Shown here: positions 22,354 through 32,535 of the stretch, piece after piece
Layout of the letters: every line of letters begins with the position of its first letter
How positions within the stretch are numbered: the stretch's first letter is position 1
Assembly (NCBI GenBank): GCA_025526915.1
Contig: JAHLKH010000110.1
Span: 27,250-91,249, forward strand
Direction of reading: 5' to 3'
Source: Entophlyctis helioformis
Taxonomy: Eukaryota; Chytridiomycota; Chytridiomycetes; Chytridiales; Chytriomycetaceae
DNA length: 64,000 nt
Program-made: the position numbers and the translations under genes
Notes under the pieces: generated by a model
Told to the model about the DNA's origin: nothing
The model's database searches: none
What the model saw: the letters and a program-made list of their open reading frames with translations, nothing else

Positions 22354-23338
22354 ATGGGTGGTACGTAGTCTGCCGCCTGTTGTCTCGCACACCACTCTCT
22401 GCAGCAGCAACACCCGCAGCAACGTCAGCAGCAACAACAACGTCCGCCAGTCGACAGCCGCAGCGTATCACCGCAGTCTGGAAGCACCAGCAGTCCAACG
22501 GGCAGCATCAACTGCAGACGGATCCCAGCAACGACGTTTGCCAGAGGAGATACCGTTGCTGCAGAGCGTGGTGGTGCTGCCGCTGTTGCCGCACTGTTGC
22601 CAGACCCGAAACTGACCGCTGCGCTTGCCTTGAACATGTACGCTGATGGACTTGGACGGACTCGCTGGATCGCTGTGCCATTGCTGCTGCTGCTCTCTCT
22701 CGACCAACCAACCAACCAACCGACCAACAGCCTACAAATACCTCGAGGAGCTCTACAAGAAGAAGCAGTCGGATGTCCTCCGCTTCCTTCTCCGTGTCCG
22801 CTGCTGGGAGTTCCGTCAGCTGAACGTCATCCACCGTGCCTCGCGCCCCTCGCGCCCCGACAAGGCTCGCCGTCTCGGCTACAAGGCCAAGCAGGGCTAC
22901 GTCATCTACCGTGTCCGTGTCCGCCGCGGTAACCGCAAGCGCCCCGCACCCAAGGGCGCCACCTACGGCAAGCCCGCCTCGCAGGGTATCAACCAGCTCA
23001 AGTTCCAGCGCTCGCACAAGTCGGTGGCTGAGGAGCGTGTTGGCCGCAAGTGCGCCAACCTGCGCGTCCTCAACTCGTACTGGGTCAACCAGGACTCGAC
23101 CTTCAAGTTCTACGAGGTCATCCTCGTCGACCCCCAGCACAAGGCCATCCGCCGCGACGCCCGCATCAACTGGATCGTCAACCCCGTCCACAAGCACCGC
23201 GAGGCCCGTGGTCTCACTGCCATTGGCAAGAAGAACCGTGGCATTGGCAAGGGCCACCGTTTCAACAAGACCCAGGGTGGTGGCAGATACGCCAACTGGC
23301 TCCGTCGCAACACGCTCTCCCTCAAGAGATACCGTTAA
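22354..23338 (+). CDS. RPL15: 60S ribosomal protein L15
   Basis: Exon 1 is just ATGGGTG (22354-22360); removing 22361-22730 joins it to CCTACAAATACC, giving [20 protein letters not shown], the invariant RPL15 start. The second exon is uninterrupted to TAA 23336-23338 and includes [40 protein letters not shown] and the end NTLSLKRYR. The length (about 205 aa) is exactly that of the family. Codons are strongly biased to C-ending forms, fitting high expression. The 370-nt first intron is much longer than others nearby, a pattern common in ribosomal-protein genes with intronic regulation. Confidence 0.97.
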
Positions 23339-23609
23339 GCTCTTGGCGGCCGCGTGTTGGTTGCTGGCCTGTCTGCTGGGACGCGATGGATGGATCGGGG
23401 TGTGGTGGTGGTGGGCCATGGGACAGATCAGCAGCTTCAGTATCAGCCGCATCTCTCGCCGTCTTCTCGTGGCTCTCTCTCCTTGTCCTGTCCTCTGCTG
23501 TATCTCTGCTCCGCGTTGGTGATTTACATGAAGCTCTCTTCTTTGTGTCCTATACGACGAATGCCGACTGTTATTCCTTCAGTATTGTCCCACCAGTGTG
23601 CATGCACGG
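23339..23609. other. Convergent intergenic region
   Basis: About 270 nt between the stops of RPL15 and NDUFAF7. T-rich patches are present (CTCTCTCCTTGTCC, TTATTCCTTC); no gene seen. Confidence 0.4.
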
Positions 23610-25462
23610 CTATCCGCGCCGCTCGCCCCGCTTGATGGCTGCTTCCTGCTCGCGCGCATAGGCAGCCAGTGCCTCGTCGACCATGCGATCCGGCTCAAAG
23701 GCATACGGCGTCTCTGGCCTGTCGGTGATGGCCAGGAACTTGTACGTGGTGCCCATCTCGAGCGGGCTCACCAGCCGCTCGTAAGCCGACACAATATCGT
23801 TGCGTCGCTCGTCGTCCTTGTCACTGTGCTCGCCAAGGTTCTTGAGCAGCGCCATGGCGCGGGCATTGATGCCCATGCGTGTCAGGAACGCGCCTTGCGT
23901 CACAGGGCCATGAGGAAACGCTGTCGAAACATTCACGTCAGCCTTGCCACCTTTCCGCAGACACACACAGACACACAAGACACAGAGAGAGAGAGTGCCC
24001 ACATACCAATATCGCGGGCAGCACCAGCCACGGCCACGAAATCGACATCCGCACTCAGGTCGCACTCGCCGACGGCCGCGAGGGGGTGCACGAAGCGGTG
24101 GCCACGGATACCGCGCAGACTGTCGCGCACCGTGTCGTTGACGCCGTAGTCGATGACCAGCGCGGCGCCGCCGGTTGCTGCGATGCGTTCGGCCATTGAG
24201 CGCGTGACGGACATGACTCTGGCGCGATCTCGAGACGCGTGCCTGGCACAGGTGTTGGTGGTGTTGGTGGTGTTGGTGGTGCTTGTGTGGTCGACGCGGG
24301 AGATGCGGGAGATGCGGAGGGCGTCATGGTGATGGACGCCTTGGTATGTGTCGGTGCACGCACAAAACGGAAATGGTGCGGCGTGGTCGGGTCGGTATCC
24401 ATGTCCACCATAATCTCTCGCCATCCCTTGTCCGTGTACTGCGCAAGTGTCTGTCAGCGATCATCCCACAACCAGACACGCAGACCACGACACGCAGACA
24501 TGCAGACACGCACCTCAAACTTGTAGACGGGCAGCGCGTCGAAAAACTCGTGCGCGACCATGAACGTGTAGCTGTCCGCCGGCACGTCATCGAGCGTATC
24601 GTGCCAGTACACCGTGACGCCCGCAGGCGTGGTGGTGTGCATGGGCACGCCCACACCGTCGTCGCTCGTGCGGCTGTCGGCCACGATCGCGCAGCCGGCG
24701 CCAGCCGCTCTGCCTGCATTTTGCGCAGCTCGGGCGACGCTTCCACGAGATGCACGCTGCGCACCGCGTTGCCTGCGATGCTTGTCAAGCGGCCCATTGT
24801 GCGCAGCATGTCCTGCATGAGCGTGCCGCGGCCGGGGCCGAGCTCCACCAGCCGGAAGGGCGGCAATGCTGCTGCCTGCGATTGCGCAGATGCGATGCCA
24901 GATGGTGCAGATACAGCCAACGTCTGCCAGTGGTGGATGAACCACACGGCGAGCAGCTCGCCAAACATCTGCGAGATCTCGGGGGACGTGGTAAAGTCAC
25001 GCGGCTGCCAAAGACGTCGCCGCGCATGTAGTAGCCGCCCATCGGATGCGTGAGCGCCTGCCGCATGTACTGCGCGACTGACATGGGCCCAATGACCTGT
25101 ATGAAAGTGTGCACAGCCCGTCGGTCAGCACCTGCGATCCAGCAGATCCAGCGATCGGTGTGCGTGCGTGTGTGTGTGTGTGTGTTGTGTGTGACTGCAT
25201 GGCTTGCCTTGATGGCGTCGGTGAGGTGGTCGCACAGAGGTGATCTTGGTTCCTTGACGACTCGACAGCCGCCGCTGGTGTTGGTGCCTCTGGCCGAGTC
25301 GTCAGCAGCCGGCGGTCGAGACGAACAGACGCAGACACAGACGCAGACGCCAGTGGCAGGCCTGTGTGGCACGGGGTTGCAGCAGCCGCATGCCCAGCCC
25401 GCAGCGTGCGAGCGAGCGACCGGCGGCCGCAATCGTTGTCGCTTGTCGCAGCAGCCGCACAT
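23610..25462 (-). CDS. NDUFAF7: Mitochondrial complex I assembly arginine methyltransferase
   Basis: SAM-dependent methyltransferase that symmetrically dimethylates NDUFS2 during complex I assembly. Blocks in order on the minus strand: LTDAIK joined through a GC-AG intron to VIGPMSVAQYMRQALTHPMG; FTTSPEISQMFGELLAVWFI; the SAM motif FRLVELGPGRGTLMQDMLRT; HLVEASPELRKMQAERL; WHDTLDDVPADSYTFMVAHE with FFDALPVYKFE; GGAALVIDYGVNDTVRDSLR; ADVDFVAVA; and the last exon TAFPHGPVTQGAFLTRMGIN down to KRGERRG. Three one-base losses interrupt the frame (near 25000, 24705 and 24217). The start is uncertain: 25462 is the first ATG in the last open frame, but another frame there encodes an Arg/Leu-rich presequence-like stretch (GRSLARCGLGMRLLQPRATQ). 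Confidence 0.86.
25097..25207 (-). other. GC-AG intron in NDUFAF7
   Basis: On the minus strand the exon ends ATCAAG and the intron starts GCAAGCC (consensus AAG|GCAAG), ending CATACAG before GTCATTGGGCCC. Splicing gives LTDAIKVIGPMSVAQY. The intron also contains a (TG/CA)n run near 25160-25180. Confidence 0.7.
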
Positions 25463-25594
25463 GGTTGCTAACTCGGCGTCAAACCGTTGGCGACACACAT
25501 CAGCTCGGAGCGGCTGCTGCGATCGAGCGGTGCACGCGGGACCCAAGACACAGGCCAGCACAAGACGGCTTGCAGGACAATGTATTGAGGGTAT

Positions 25595-27680
25595 TTACAG
25601 GTACACACGGCGCAAGTCGGCAGGCGCCGTGATCTTTTGGCACTGCGGACACAGCCGCTTGGAGGCCAGCGTGTGCAGCCAGCAGTCCTTGCAGTGCACA
25701 TGCCAGCAGACTATCGAGGCGAGCGGCTCTGTGTAGATCTCGCGGCAGACAAGGCATTTGGGCACGTTGGATTGCGATGCCTCCTGCCACGCCCCGTGGG
25801 GGTTCAAGGGCAGTCCATTGGCCGTCAGTCTGTTGTCCACACTCGTGCTGCAGAGCCAGCGCGTTCGGCTTACCAGCTCACGGACTCGCGACTTGAGAGA
25901 CTCGATCACGAGCTTGGTGCTGCCGCCGACCGGCGCGTCAGCAGCGAATGCAACTGCCGTGCTGCTTGGGTTGCTGCTCAACGGAGCAGCGGGTATAGAC
26001 GGCGGTGCTGCCGATGGTCCTCCCAGCGTAAGCCGCAGTGTGGGTCTCGATGGTCCTGGCGGTGTCGAGGCTGGTGCAGCTGGCTTGGGCTCGTGGCCTT
26101 GCGGCTGTGGTATGGATGGTGAAGCGCCAGTGTCTGCCAGCGAGACTGCCAACGCAACCTCCATTGCCGCGTGCTCGTCCTCGTCGTCGTCGCCCTCAAT
26201 GTCTAGAAACGGCTGGATGTCGTCCTCTGCAAACTGCGCCTGGCCAAACTCGGCTGTGCCGTCGTCGTCAATGTCCAGATCCTCGTCCGTGTCCATGTCT
26301 GTCTTTTTGTGGACGCTGAATCCGCTCGCTGTGGCGTCGCAGCCGCGTGCGTCGCGGCGTCAGTCACCGTTGGGCTCGCAACCCAAACAATTCAACGGAC
26401 GCACCTTCAAAGCTGCCTTCCAAGAGTGCGGTTGCCCGCACCCGCTGGAACCCGCCCCACTCGTATGTGCCCCAGTTCCCACTGCCCGTCTCGCCTCTGT
26501 CGTCTCCCTCGAGATCAATACTGTCGTCGCCGGCTGCATTGCCCTGGCAGGTGCCTGAGGCGTCCATGCTCGCGACGCGGCTGGAGCGGGATGTGATGCC
26601 GATAGAGTGCCCAGCTGAAAGGCCGATGCAGACGATGTGGACGAGCCAGACACTGGTCGATGTGGGCGTTGATGGCAGCCGATCTGTGGGCAGAGGCAGC
26701 CGCACATGAAGCAGCTGGCATCCTCTGTTGCCCGTGCATCCACCTCTTGGTATCCGAACGCGTTCATGACTGGCGGTCCTGGCTGCTGGCGCCGTCGTCC
26801 TCGCCCGCTGGTGGGCTTGGAGGATAGCGTGCCGCGTCCAGCTGCCCGCTTGACCCGCTCTGCGCGCACCTTGTGCAGCAACCTGTCCAAGGCCGCGTGT
26901 CAGCGACCTGGCCTCGCAGGTATCCAGCGACTGCCCAGCGCACACACCTTTTCGTGGTCGTCGACGAGGGCAGCCGACTTTGGACGCTCGTGCATGCGAT
27001 TCAATGCAGCCACGGCAGCGCCTCGCTTGGACCTGTTGTGCAGATGTCCAGACACACGGATCAGTTTGTGGAGCCATGGGGCCAGCCGAGCGCGAGGCGT
27101 ACAAGGCAGGGCAACGCACCGCTCGCCTGGAGCAGGTGGGGGCACGTATGGGTTGGCGTCGAGCCGAGCCAGCTCGAGGGCGTAGTGCGATGGCATGTCG
27201 ACCGAGCGCACGCCAGTGTTGCAGATGGGGCATCGGACCATGGTGGTCTCTGCTTGATCAGCACGGCCTGTGACTGCTGCTGTGGTTGCTGTGGCTGTTG
27301 TGGTTGTGGCTGTCTGTTGTGGCTGTTGTGTGGTGCCGTAGGAGCAGGGCTGCTGGCAGCGCTGGCCTCGACGTCCTTGCGGCTGGATAGCGATCAATGG
27401 GCAGGCATCCGAGGGCAGGCAGCCGAGGGCAGGCAGGCAGAGCGTGTCAGCCAAGCCATCCGATCCTTGGAGCGTTGCATGAGGACGGCATGCGGACGGC
27501 ATGTGGACGGCATCTGCAGGGCCGCCCAGACAGTGCCGCCCAGGCCGGCGAGCAGCGCAGCGATGCCAGCCAAAGCTTGTGTGTCCACGTCCAGTGTGTG
27601 CCAGTGGTCCAGTGTCCAGTGTGCAGTGCCTATGCCAAGTGGCCACGCACGCACCTGAAGACGAGCCGCAGTTTGCTCAT
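25595..27680 (-). CDS. RNF220: RNF220-type RING E3 ubiquitin ligase
   Basis: Exon 1 (ATG 27680) is MSKLRLVF followed by a GT donor. A Gln/Pro-rich stretch (QPQPQQPQQPQQQSQ) precedes a C2HC finger MVRCPICNTGVRSVDMPSHY. Further down are a second finger-like unit (CFMCG...INAHIDQCLAR) and YEWGGFQRVRATALLEGSFE, a block typical of RNF220. The last exons hold an acidic segment MDTDEDLDIDDDGTAEFGQA and the RING: CLVCREIYTEPLASIVCWHV, HCKDCWLHTL, CPQCQKITAPADLRRVYL at the stop, essentially the RNF220 terminus. RNF220 acts in nuclear ubiquitination in animals; the fungal role is unknown. One base is missing near 27240-27250 (KQR to TTMVRCP), and a further break lies near 26690. Confidence 0.83.
27270..27335 (-). 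repeat. CAG/CAA-type repeat coding Gln/Pro in the RNF220-like gene
   Basis: Imperfect trinucleotide tract (TGTGGTTGCTGTGGCTG on the plus strand, repeated) that on the minus strand encodes QPQPQQPQQPQQQ near the protein's N-terminus. Confidence 0.6.
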
Positions 27681-27926
27681 GGCGGGAGCGAGCGAGCCCA
27701 GAGAGAGCCAGAGAGGGCGTGTGGTTGCAGCAGCTGCTGAAGACTCCTGCTAGTCGCACGCCACGCACAGACACAGTGAGCCGACACTCGCGACTCGACG
27801 GCCCGCCCGAGTGAACCGATTCAGACAGCGGCGAGATTGCTTGACACGCTCAATCAAATCCAATCAAACACGCTCAAACAGCCGCTCGCTCGGCACTGCC
27901 CTCCAGCCTTGTCCAAGTGTCCAGAC

Positions 27927-30885
27927 ATGAGTGCGACCCACGCCGCTGCACACGCCGCTGCACACGCCGCTGCACACGCCGCTGCACTCTCGGCTGCACA
28001 GCATGCGGCCGGCCCTCGCACTACGCTGTCGCAAGAGTCCCGCGCGGCCGCCGGCAGGGTCATCAAGGACAGCTCGACCGAGCGGCGGCTGCTCGAGGAC
28101 AGCGACTCGGACAGCGACTCGGACGGCCGCTCGGACATGGACAGGCCTGCTGCCTCCAACCACCGCAATGCTGCAAAGCCCTCGCTGCCCCGACGCACAC
28201 ACACGGCTGCATCGGCTCTGCGGTGCTTCTGCTGCTTCTCGGGGCACCCCTTCCAAGGCGTCCAGATCCAGTGCTGCCTCCAGAGACGACATTGCCCACT
28301 TTGACAAGGCCGACGAGCGCAGCAGGTCCGCTATGGGCTGGATATACGATGCCCTTCCTGAGAAGCACTCGCAGCGCAGGCCGTCCAAGCCTGCTGTCGC
28401 AAAGCCCAAGCTGGATGTTCGCACGGCAACTAGCGGCAGGCCGTACGAAGGGTCGTCCAGCAAGGCGTCTGGTGCACTTGGTGTTTCTGGCAGCAGCAGG
28501 ACTGCAAAGTCCAGGCCGCACAGCACCATCCGCGATCTGGGCGACGATCCTCCTGCAGCTCCCGCCAGAACTGCACCACACTCGGCATCAACATCTGCGT
28601 CAAGATCTACACCAGCTGCATCGGCATCAAGGTCTGCATCGATTCCAAACCATGGCCGGCACAAGGATACGGGCCAGCAGCAGTTCACTCCGGCAAAGGT
28701 TGATTCGTCCAGGACCAACAAGCTGTCGTGTCTCGCAGACTATAACTACGCTTCTGGCAACGACGGGCAGAGCGACTCCGACTCGGGCTACACCGCGTCT
28801 CGCTTGGGCCATAAAGCTGCCGCAGTCTCGTCGCGCCATTTCAAAGGAAACAGCCGCGAGTCGCTGGATCCACTGACGGCAAGCACACATCTTTGCCAAT
28901 CGCCGCGCAAGGCGACAGACCCACACAGGTCTGAGGATGTGAGCCCAAACGGCAGCGGACAGACGCAAAGAGCACCGCGGTTTTAAAGCCATCCAACGCG
29001 GTGGCATCAACATCGTCAACAAGAGCAGCATCAGCAGCACCAGCAGCCAAATCCGCGGCAAGCACCAGCAGCAGCAACAGCAGGCCCACTCTTGTTGCGC
29101 ATCCAACCTACAGGCCGCCCACTTCACGCCAGCTGGACAAGCAATCCAGTCAAGCAGCGGCCGCACACAGCAGCCAGGAATACTTCCGAAAAGCACCTGT
29201 CCGCAACGACGTGAGCCTGGACTCTGGGCCTTCCAGCTCCTCGTCAGAAGCTGACAATGACGACGATGACGACTTTGAAGACGATGCTGTCGCAAAGAAA
29301 AAGACAAGGAAGAAGCAGTCGCAGTCGCAGTCGCAGTCGCAGTCCAAGTCTGGATCGCAGAGCAAGCCCCAGCGTCGCCCTGGATCACAGCCCGACCATC
29401 CCTTGTCCATTCCATCCAGTGCAAACAAGCCCGTCTTCCGGCCACACAAGCCGCAAGGGGGGTTGGCAGGAGCAGCCGACTCTGGCCGATCTCTGCCAGA
29501 CTACGGCGAGATGGACGGCGCTGACTGTGGCTTGTCTGGACACCATGCTGGATCGTCTAGAGAATCAGCTGCGAGCGAAGACTCCATCACCAAGGGCTTT
29601 GCGGCCATCAAACCCATTGGCGCGGATCACTTTGAGCTTCCTGGATCGGCTCGCTTGCCTGCCAGCCGTCATTCGGTTTCATTAGCCAAGTTTGCCAAGA
29701 GTAGCAGCAGCACCGACACTGGCAGCACCAGCGTCAACACCAGCATCAACACCAGTACTGGCAGCAATCAGCAGCATGCAAGAGCGCCATCACCAGTCGA
29801 TGCGCGGCGAGATGCATACGAGTTTGACTTTGCTGCGCCAGTCCTCAAGAATGTGTTTGCGCACTCGGACAAGTTCATGCTGGGCACGTCTGTCCGCCAT
29901 GCTGGCCAGCAATCTAGTCGCGGTGCAGACAACAGCAGCAGCAGCAGCAGCAGCATCGACTTGACCGGCCAAGCCACAGACAGATCCGCATTGGACCGTT
30001 TCATGAGCAGCGCTGCTCCTGATGCAGCCCATGATCCCAACACCGAGCCGTGTCCCATTGATCCGCACTGCTCGGGCCGTGTCTGCGTGCCCTATTCGGA
30101 AGCCCTGACCCGCTCCATGGCCAACTACAGGCGGATCCGCAAGCTGTACGACCGCTCGGTCCGCAGCAGCACCGCCAATGGCGACACGCACACGCCGGCC
30201 GTCGCAGCACGCCTACAGGCCGACCGCGAACGCCTCATGGTGGCACGCAGCCGCTTCTGTCGTCTGCACACGGCCGAGCAGACCATCATTCCGCAGGGCC
30301 AGCGCCTCGGGTACCCGCTCGTCATTGACTTTCGACGCGTGGCGCTGCGCGTGCAGCAGATGCGGCCGCTGTTCGTGGACATCCTGGAACGGCGGCTCGA
30401 GAGCGTGTTCCTCAACATGGCTCTCGACGTGTTCCGCGAGCTCGGTGTGTGGAAGGCGCAAGCCAACGAGACCAAACTGCTGCGGATCGACTCGCTCCAA
30501 TGTGGCTACTATGGCTGGGTGAGCGTTGCAAGGATCATGAGTGTGTGCATGTGTGGATCTCTCGAGTGTCGTGTTGACAGTTTCTGGTCGCCTGCAGCGC
30601 GGCGGCAACACCATCTTCAAGACGATCCAAGCGCTGTTCCGTGGGTCTGCCTCTGAGCTCAAGCCGGCGGCCACGTCTCCGCTGTCGGTCACCGACTACA
30701 TCCAGAACGTGCTCGTGCCCGAGGCAGCGATGCGGCTGATTGCGCAGGACAAGGGTCTGGACATGACCAATGCGCACGATGCCGAGGCGGCACGGCAGAC
30801 GATGGACGCGAGCGCATCGTTTGGAGCCTGTGTGCATGGCGATCTTGCTGCCGACGACTCGGACCCGAGCGATGTTGAACAATAG
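27927..30885 (+). CDS. RTC4-domain protein with long disordered N-terminus
   Basis: The C-terminal 250 residues match the RTC4-like domain (restriction of telomere capping): CRLHTAEQTIIPQGQRLGYP, LVIDFRRVALRVQQM, LLRIDSLQCGYYG and, after an intron near 30517-30598, KTIQALFRG...VTDYIQNVLVPEAAMRLIAQ. In yeast RTC4 loss suppresses a telomere-capping mutant; its molecular activity is unclear. Upstream about 700 residues are Ser/Ala-rich and disordered, starting at MSATHAAAHAAAHAAAHAAA, which is encoded by four copies of a 12-mer (27939-27986). Poly-Ser/Asp and SQSQSQSQ tracts occur near 29240-29360. Two frame breaks (about 28215-28245 and 28970-28987) separate three open segments whose composition is continuous. 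Stop TAG 30883-30885. Confidence 0.75.
27939..27986 (+). repeat. 12-mer coding tandem repeat (x4)
   Basis: CACGCCGCTGCA is repeated four times directly after the start codon of the RTC4-domain gene, coding alternating His-Ala-Ala-Ala. Translation in the next frame gives PLHTPLHT, so the repeat stays open in more than one frame. Confidence 0.8.
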
Positions 30886-30905
30886 TACCTGCATTCACAA
30901 TCCGG

Positions 30906-31537
30906 TTCATTGCGGTGGTCTATCCTGATCTGGAGGTCGGGCGGCTGCATCTGGTCCTGCTGCATCTGGTCCTGCTGCTTCTGATGCTTCCCGTGCTTCT
31001 CTGGCTTCGGCTGCTGCGTCGGCATCGCCCAGACCAAGAATGTTGCCAAGCCGCTTGGGCATGGCGAAGCCGACCTTGTTGGCCGTCTTGGTGAGCTTCT
31101 CCGAGTCGTCAGCCCAGACGTTGGCCAGTAGCGCTCCATCATCTCCTGCTCAAGCGGTCAGCAGCCAGCCAAACAGACAGAGACAGACAGACAGGACAGA
31201 CAGAGACAGACATGCCTTGTGCTCACGGCCGCTGCGCAGGTACGACAGCAGGTTCTCGCCGTCCGTGACAAACCCACGCAGCACCTTGGGCTCGACGTCC
31301 TTGGACGCACGCATGCGGTACGTCGCCATGACCTGCTGGCGCCAGAAGAGGTTGCCGTTGAACCGCACATACTGGGGCAAGAGACGCTGTCAGTCTGTTT
31401 GCGCTTGTGCACCACACACACACACACACACACAAGGCCTGCCTGCCTGCCTGCCTCCTCTTGCTCACCTGCTTGGTCACCTCACGCAGAATCCCGCGGT
31501 ACGTTGACAGGACCTCGGCTCGAGTTGCAGACGACAT
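30906..31537 (-). CDS. FMC1: FMC1-type LYR protein, ATP synthase assembly factor
   Basis: Small LYR-like protein needed for mitochondrial F1F0-ATP synthase assembly. Start MSSATRAEVLSTYRGILREV (31537), with an STYRGLLRE-type LYR motif. After an intron with a (CA)n run near 31411-31435 comes VRFNGNLFWRQQVMATYRMR and GENLLSYLRSGREHK. A second intron (with GACA repeats, 31160-31210) follows, then EMMERYW and KLTKTANKVGFAMPKRLGN. The family usually ends near there; this copy adds an Ala/Glu/Pro-rich tail that includes the repeat AAGPDAAGPDAA, finishing DRPPQ, stop 30906-30908. It is convergent with the RTC4-domain gene, with 20 nt between stops. Confidence 0.8.
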
Positions 31538-31759
31538 GTGGATCTTGGAGGGCGAAGCTGGAAGCACGGGCAACTGCGGAGCGACTGGCAAACAACGGCT
31601 CGAGCATTGTCGGTCGAAGCAGGCGATCGGACTGGTGGTCTGGCTGGCTGGCTTTGGTCAATCAGTCGGCTGACAGATGATGCACTGGCACAAGAGAGAC
31701 GCTGCTTGAGTGCTCGCCATGCACTGCAACAGCTGCGAGCGGGATGGTTGACGAGCTGC

Positions 31760-32107
31760 TCAAGTGCGACGCAAGCATATCGCATGAAAGTGGCGGCGGT
31801 TGGCGTGTGGATTGGAGGGAGTGCGAGACCTTGGGTGTGATCGCATTGTTGACTGAGTGTTGCTGCGAGTGGAAGCGTCTCGCTGATAGAATGATAACGA
31901 TCGAGTGGCTGAGAAAGTTTGTCGCATTGGCAGATATTCAAGCAGTCGCAAGAAGACGACGCAGAACACCAATAGCGTGGCAATGCGAAGACCGGTCGAG
32001 TACAGCGACTTTGGCGGCTGGAATACGCGATATGTGATAAAGGCAGCAAAGAGCACCAATATCACGCTGCACACGATGATGACGACCTGGAATGTGACGA
32101 GAGGCAT
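31760..32107 (-). CDS. Small two-pass membrane protein, unknown
   Basis: Open frame of about 115 residues starting MPLVTFQVVIIVCSVILVLF, with a second hydrophobic segment LRIATLLVFCVVFL, separated by a short loop containing TYRVFQPPKS. The two membrane segments and the position between FMC1 and the Kre9-like gene suggest a real small gene, but the C-terminal half (rich in Arg, Thr and His) looks less protein-like and may be read past an unrecognised splice site. I cannot assign a family. Confidence 0.4.
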   Translation of the reverse strand: MPLVTFQVVIIVCSVILVLFAAFITYRVFQPPKSLYSTGLRIATLLVFCVVFLRLLEYLPMRQTFSATRSLSFYQRDASTRSNTQSTMRSHPRSRTPSNPHANRRHFHAICLRRT

Positions 32108-32535
32108 CGGCCACGACGACCTTGGCCAGGCTTGACGTGTCTGTGTGGTTTGGATTCTGTCTTTGGAGCGAGGAAGCGCTGGCCTGGATTCTGCACCAAT
32201 TCGCGCTGACAAAACTCCGACAGCGCGCTGACAAAACTCCGACATCGCGCCGCGCGATGATTGATCATAACCATCGTCCCTTGCGTCGTCCCGCGCTGCA
32301 CATGCCATCTTGCGCTGGATCACGAACCCCCCACGGCTCCGACAACTGGCCGCGACAACACATGCCATCGCTGGCAGCATCCAAGGTGCATCCACTGGCG
32401 AGCCCCTTGCCGCCACTTACAACAACAACAACAACACCAACAACAACAACCAGCAGCCGGCATACACACACGCCAGCCATGCATAGACACACCACCACAT
32501 ACACTACACAGCAACAGTCGCAGCACCGTCTGAAA
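32108..32535. other. Divergent intergenic region with a short tandem repeat
   Basis: A 428-nt gap between divergent genes. It holds two copies of a 22-nt unit, GCGCTGACAAAACTCCGACA, at 32203 and 32225, then a palindromic GCGCCGCGCG. Further right (32418-32450) an ACAACAACAAC tract lies in the 5' region of the Kre9-like gene. Confidence 0.5.

Noticed and set aside
22508..23452. 314-codon minus-strand frame across RPL15
   Set aside because: It is the antisense shadow of the strongly biased RPL15 coding exon and has no motifs of its own.
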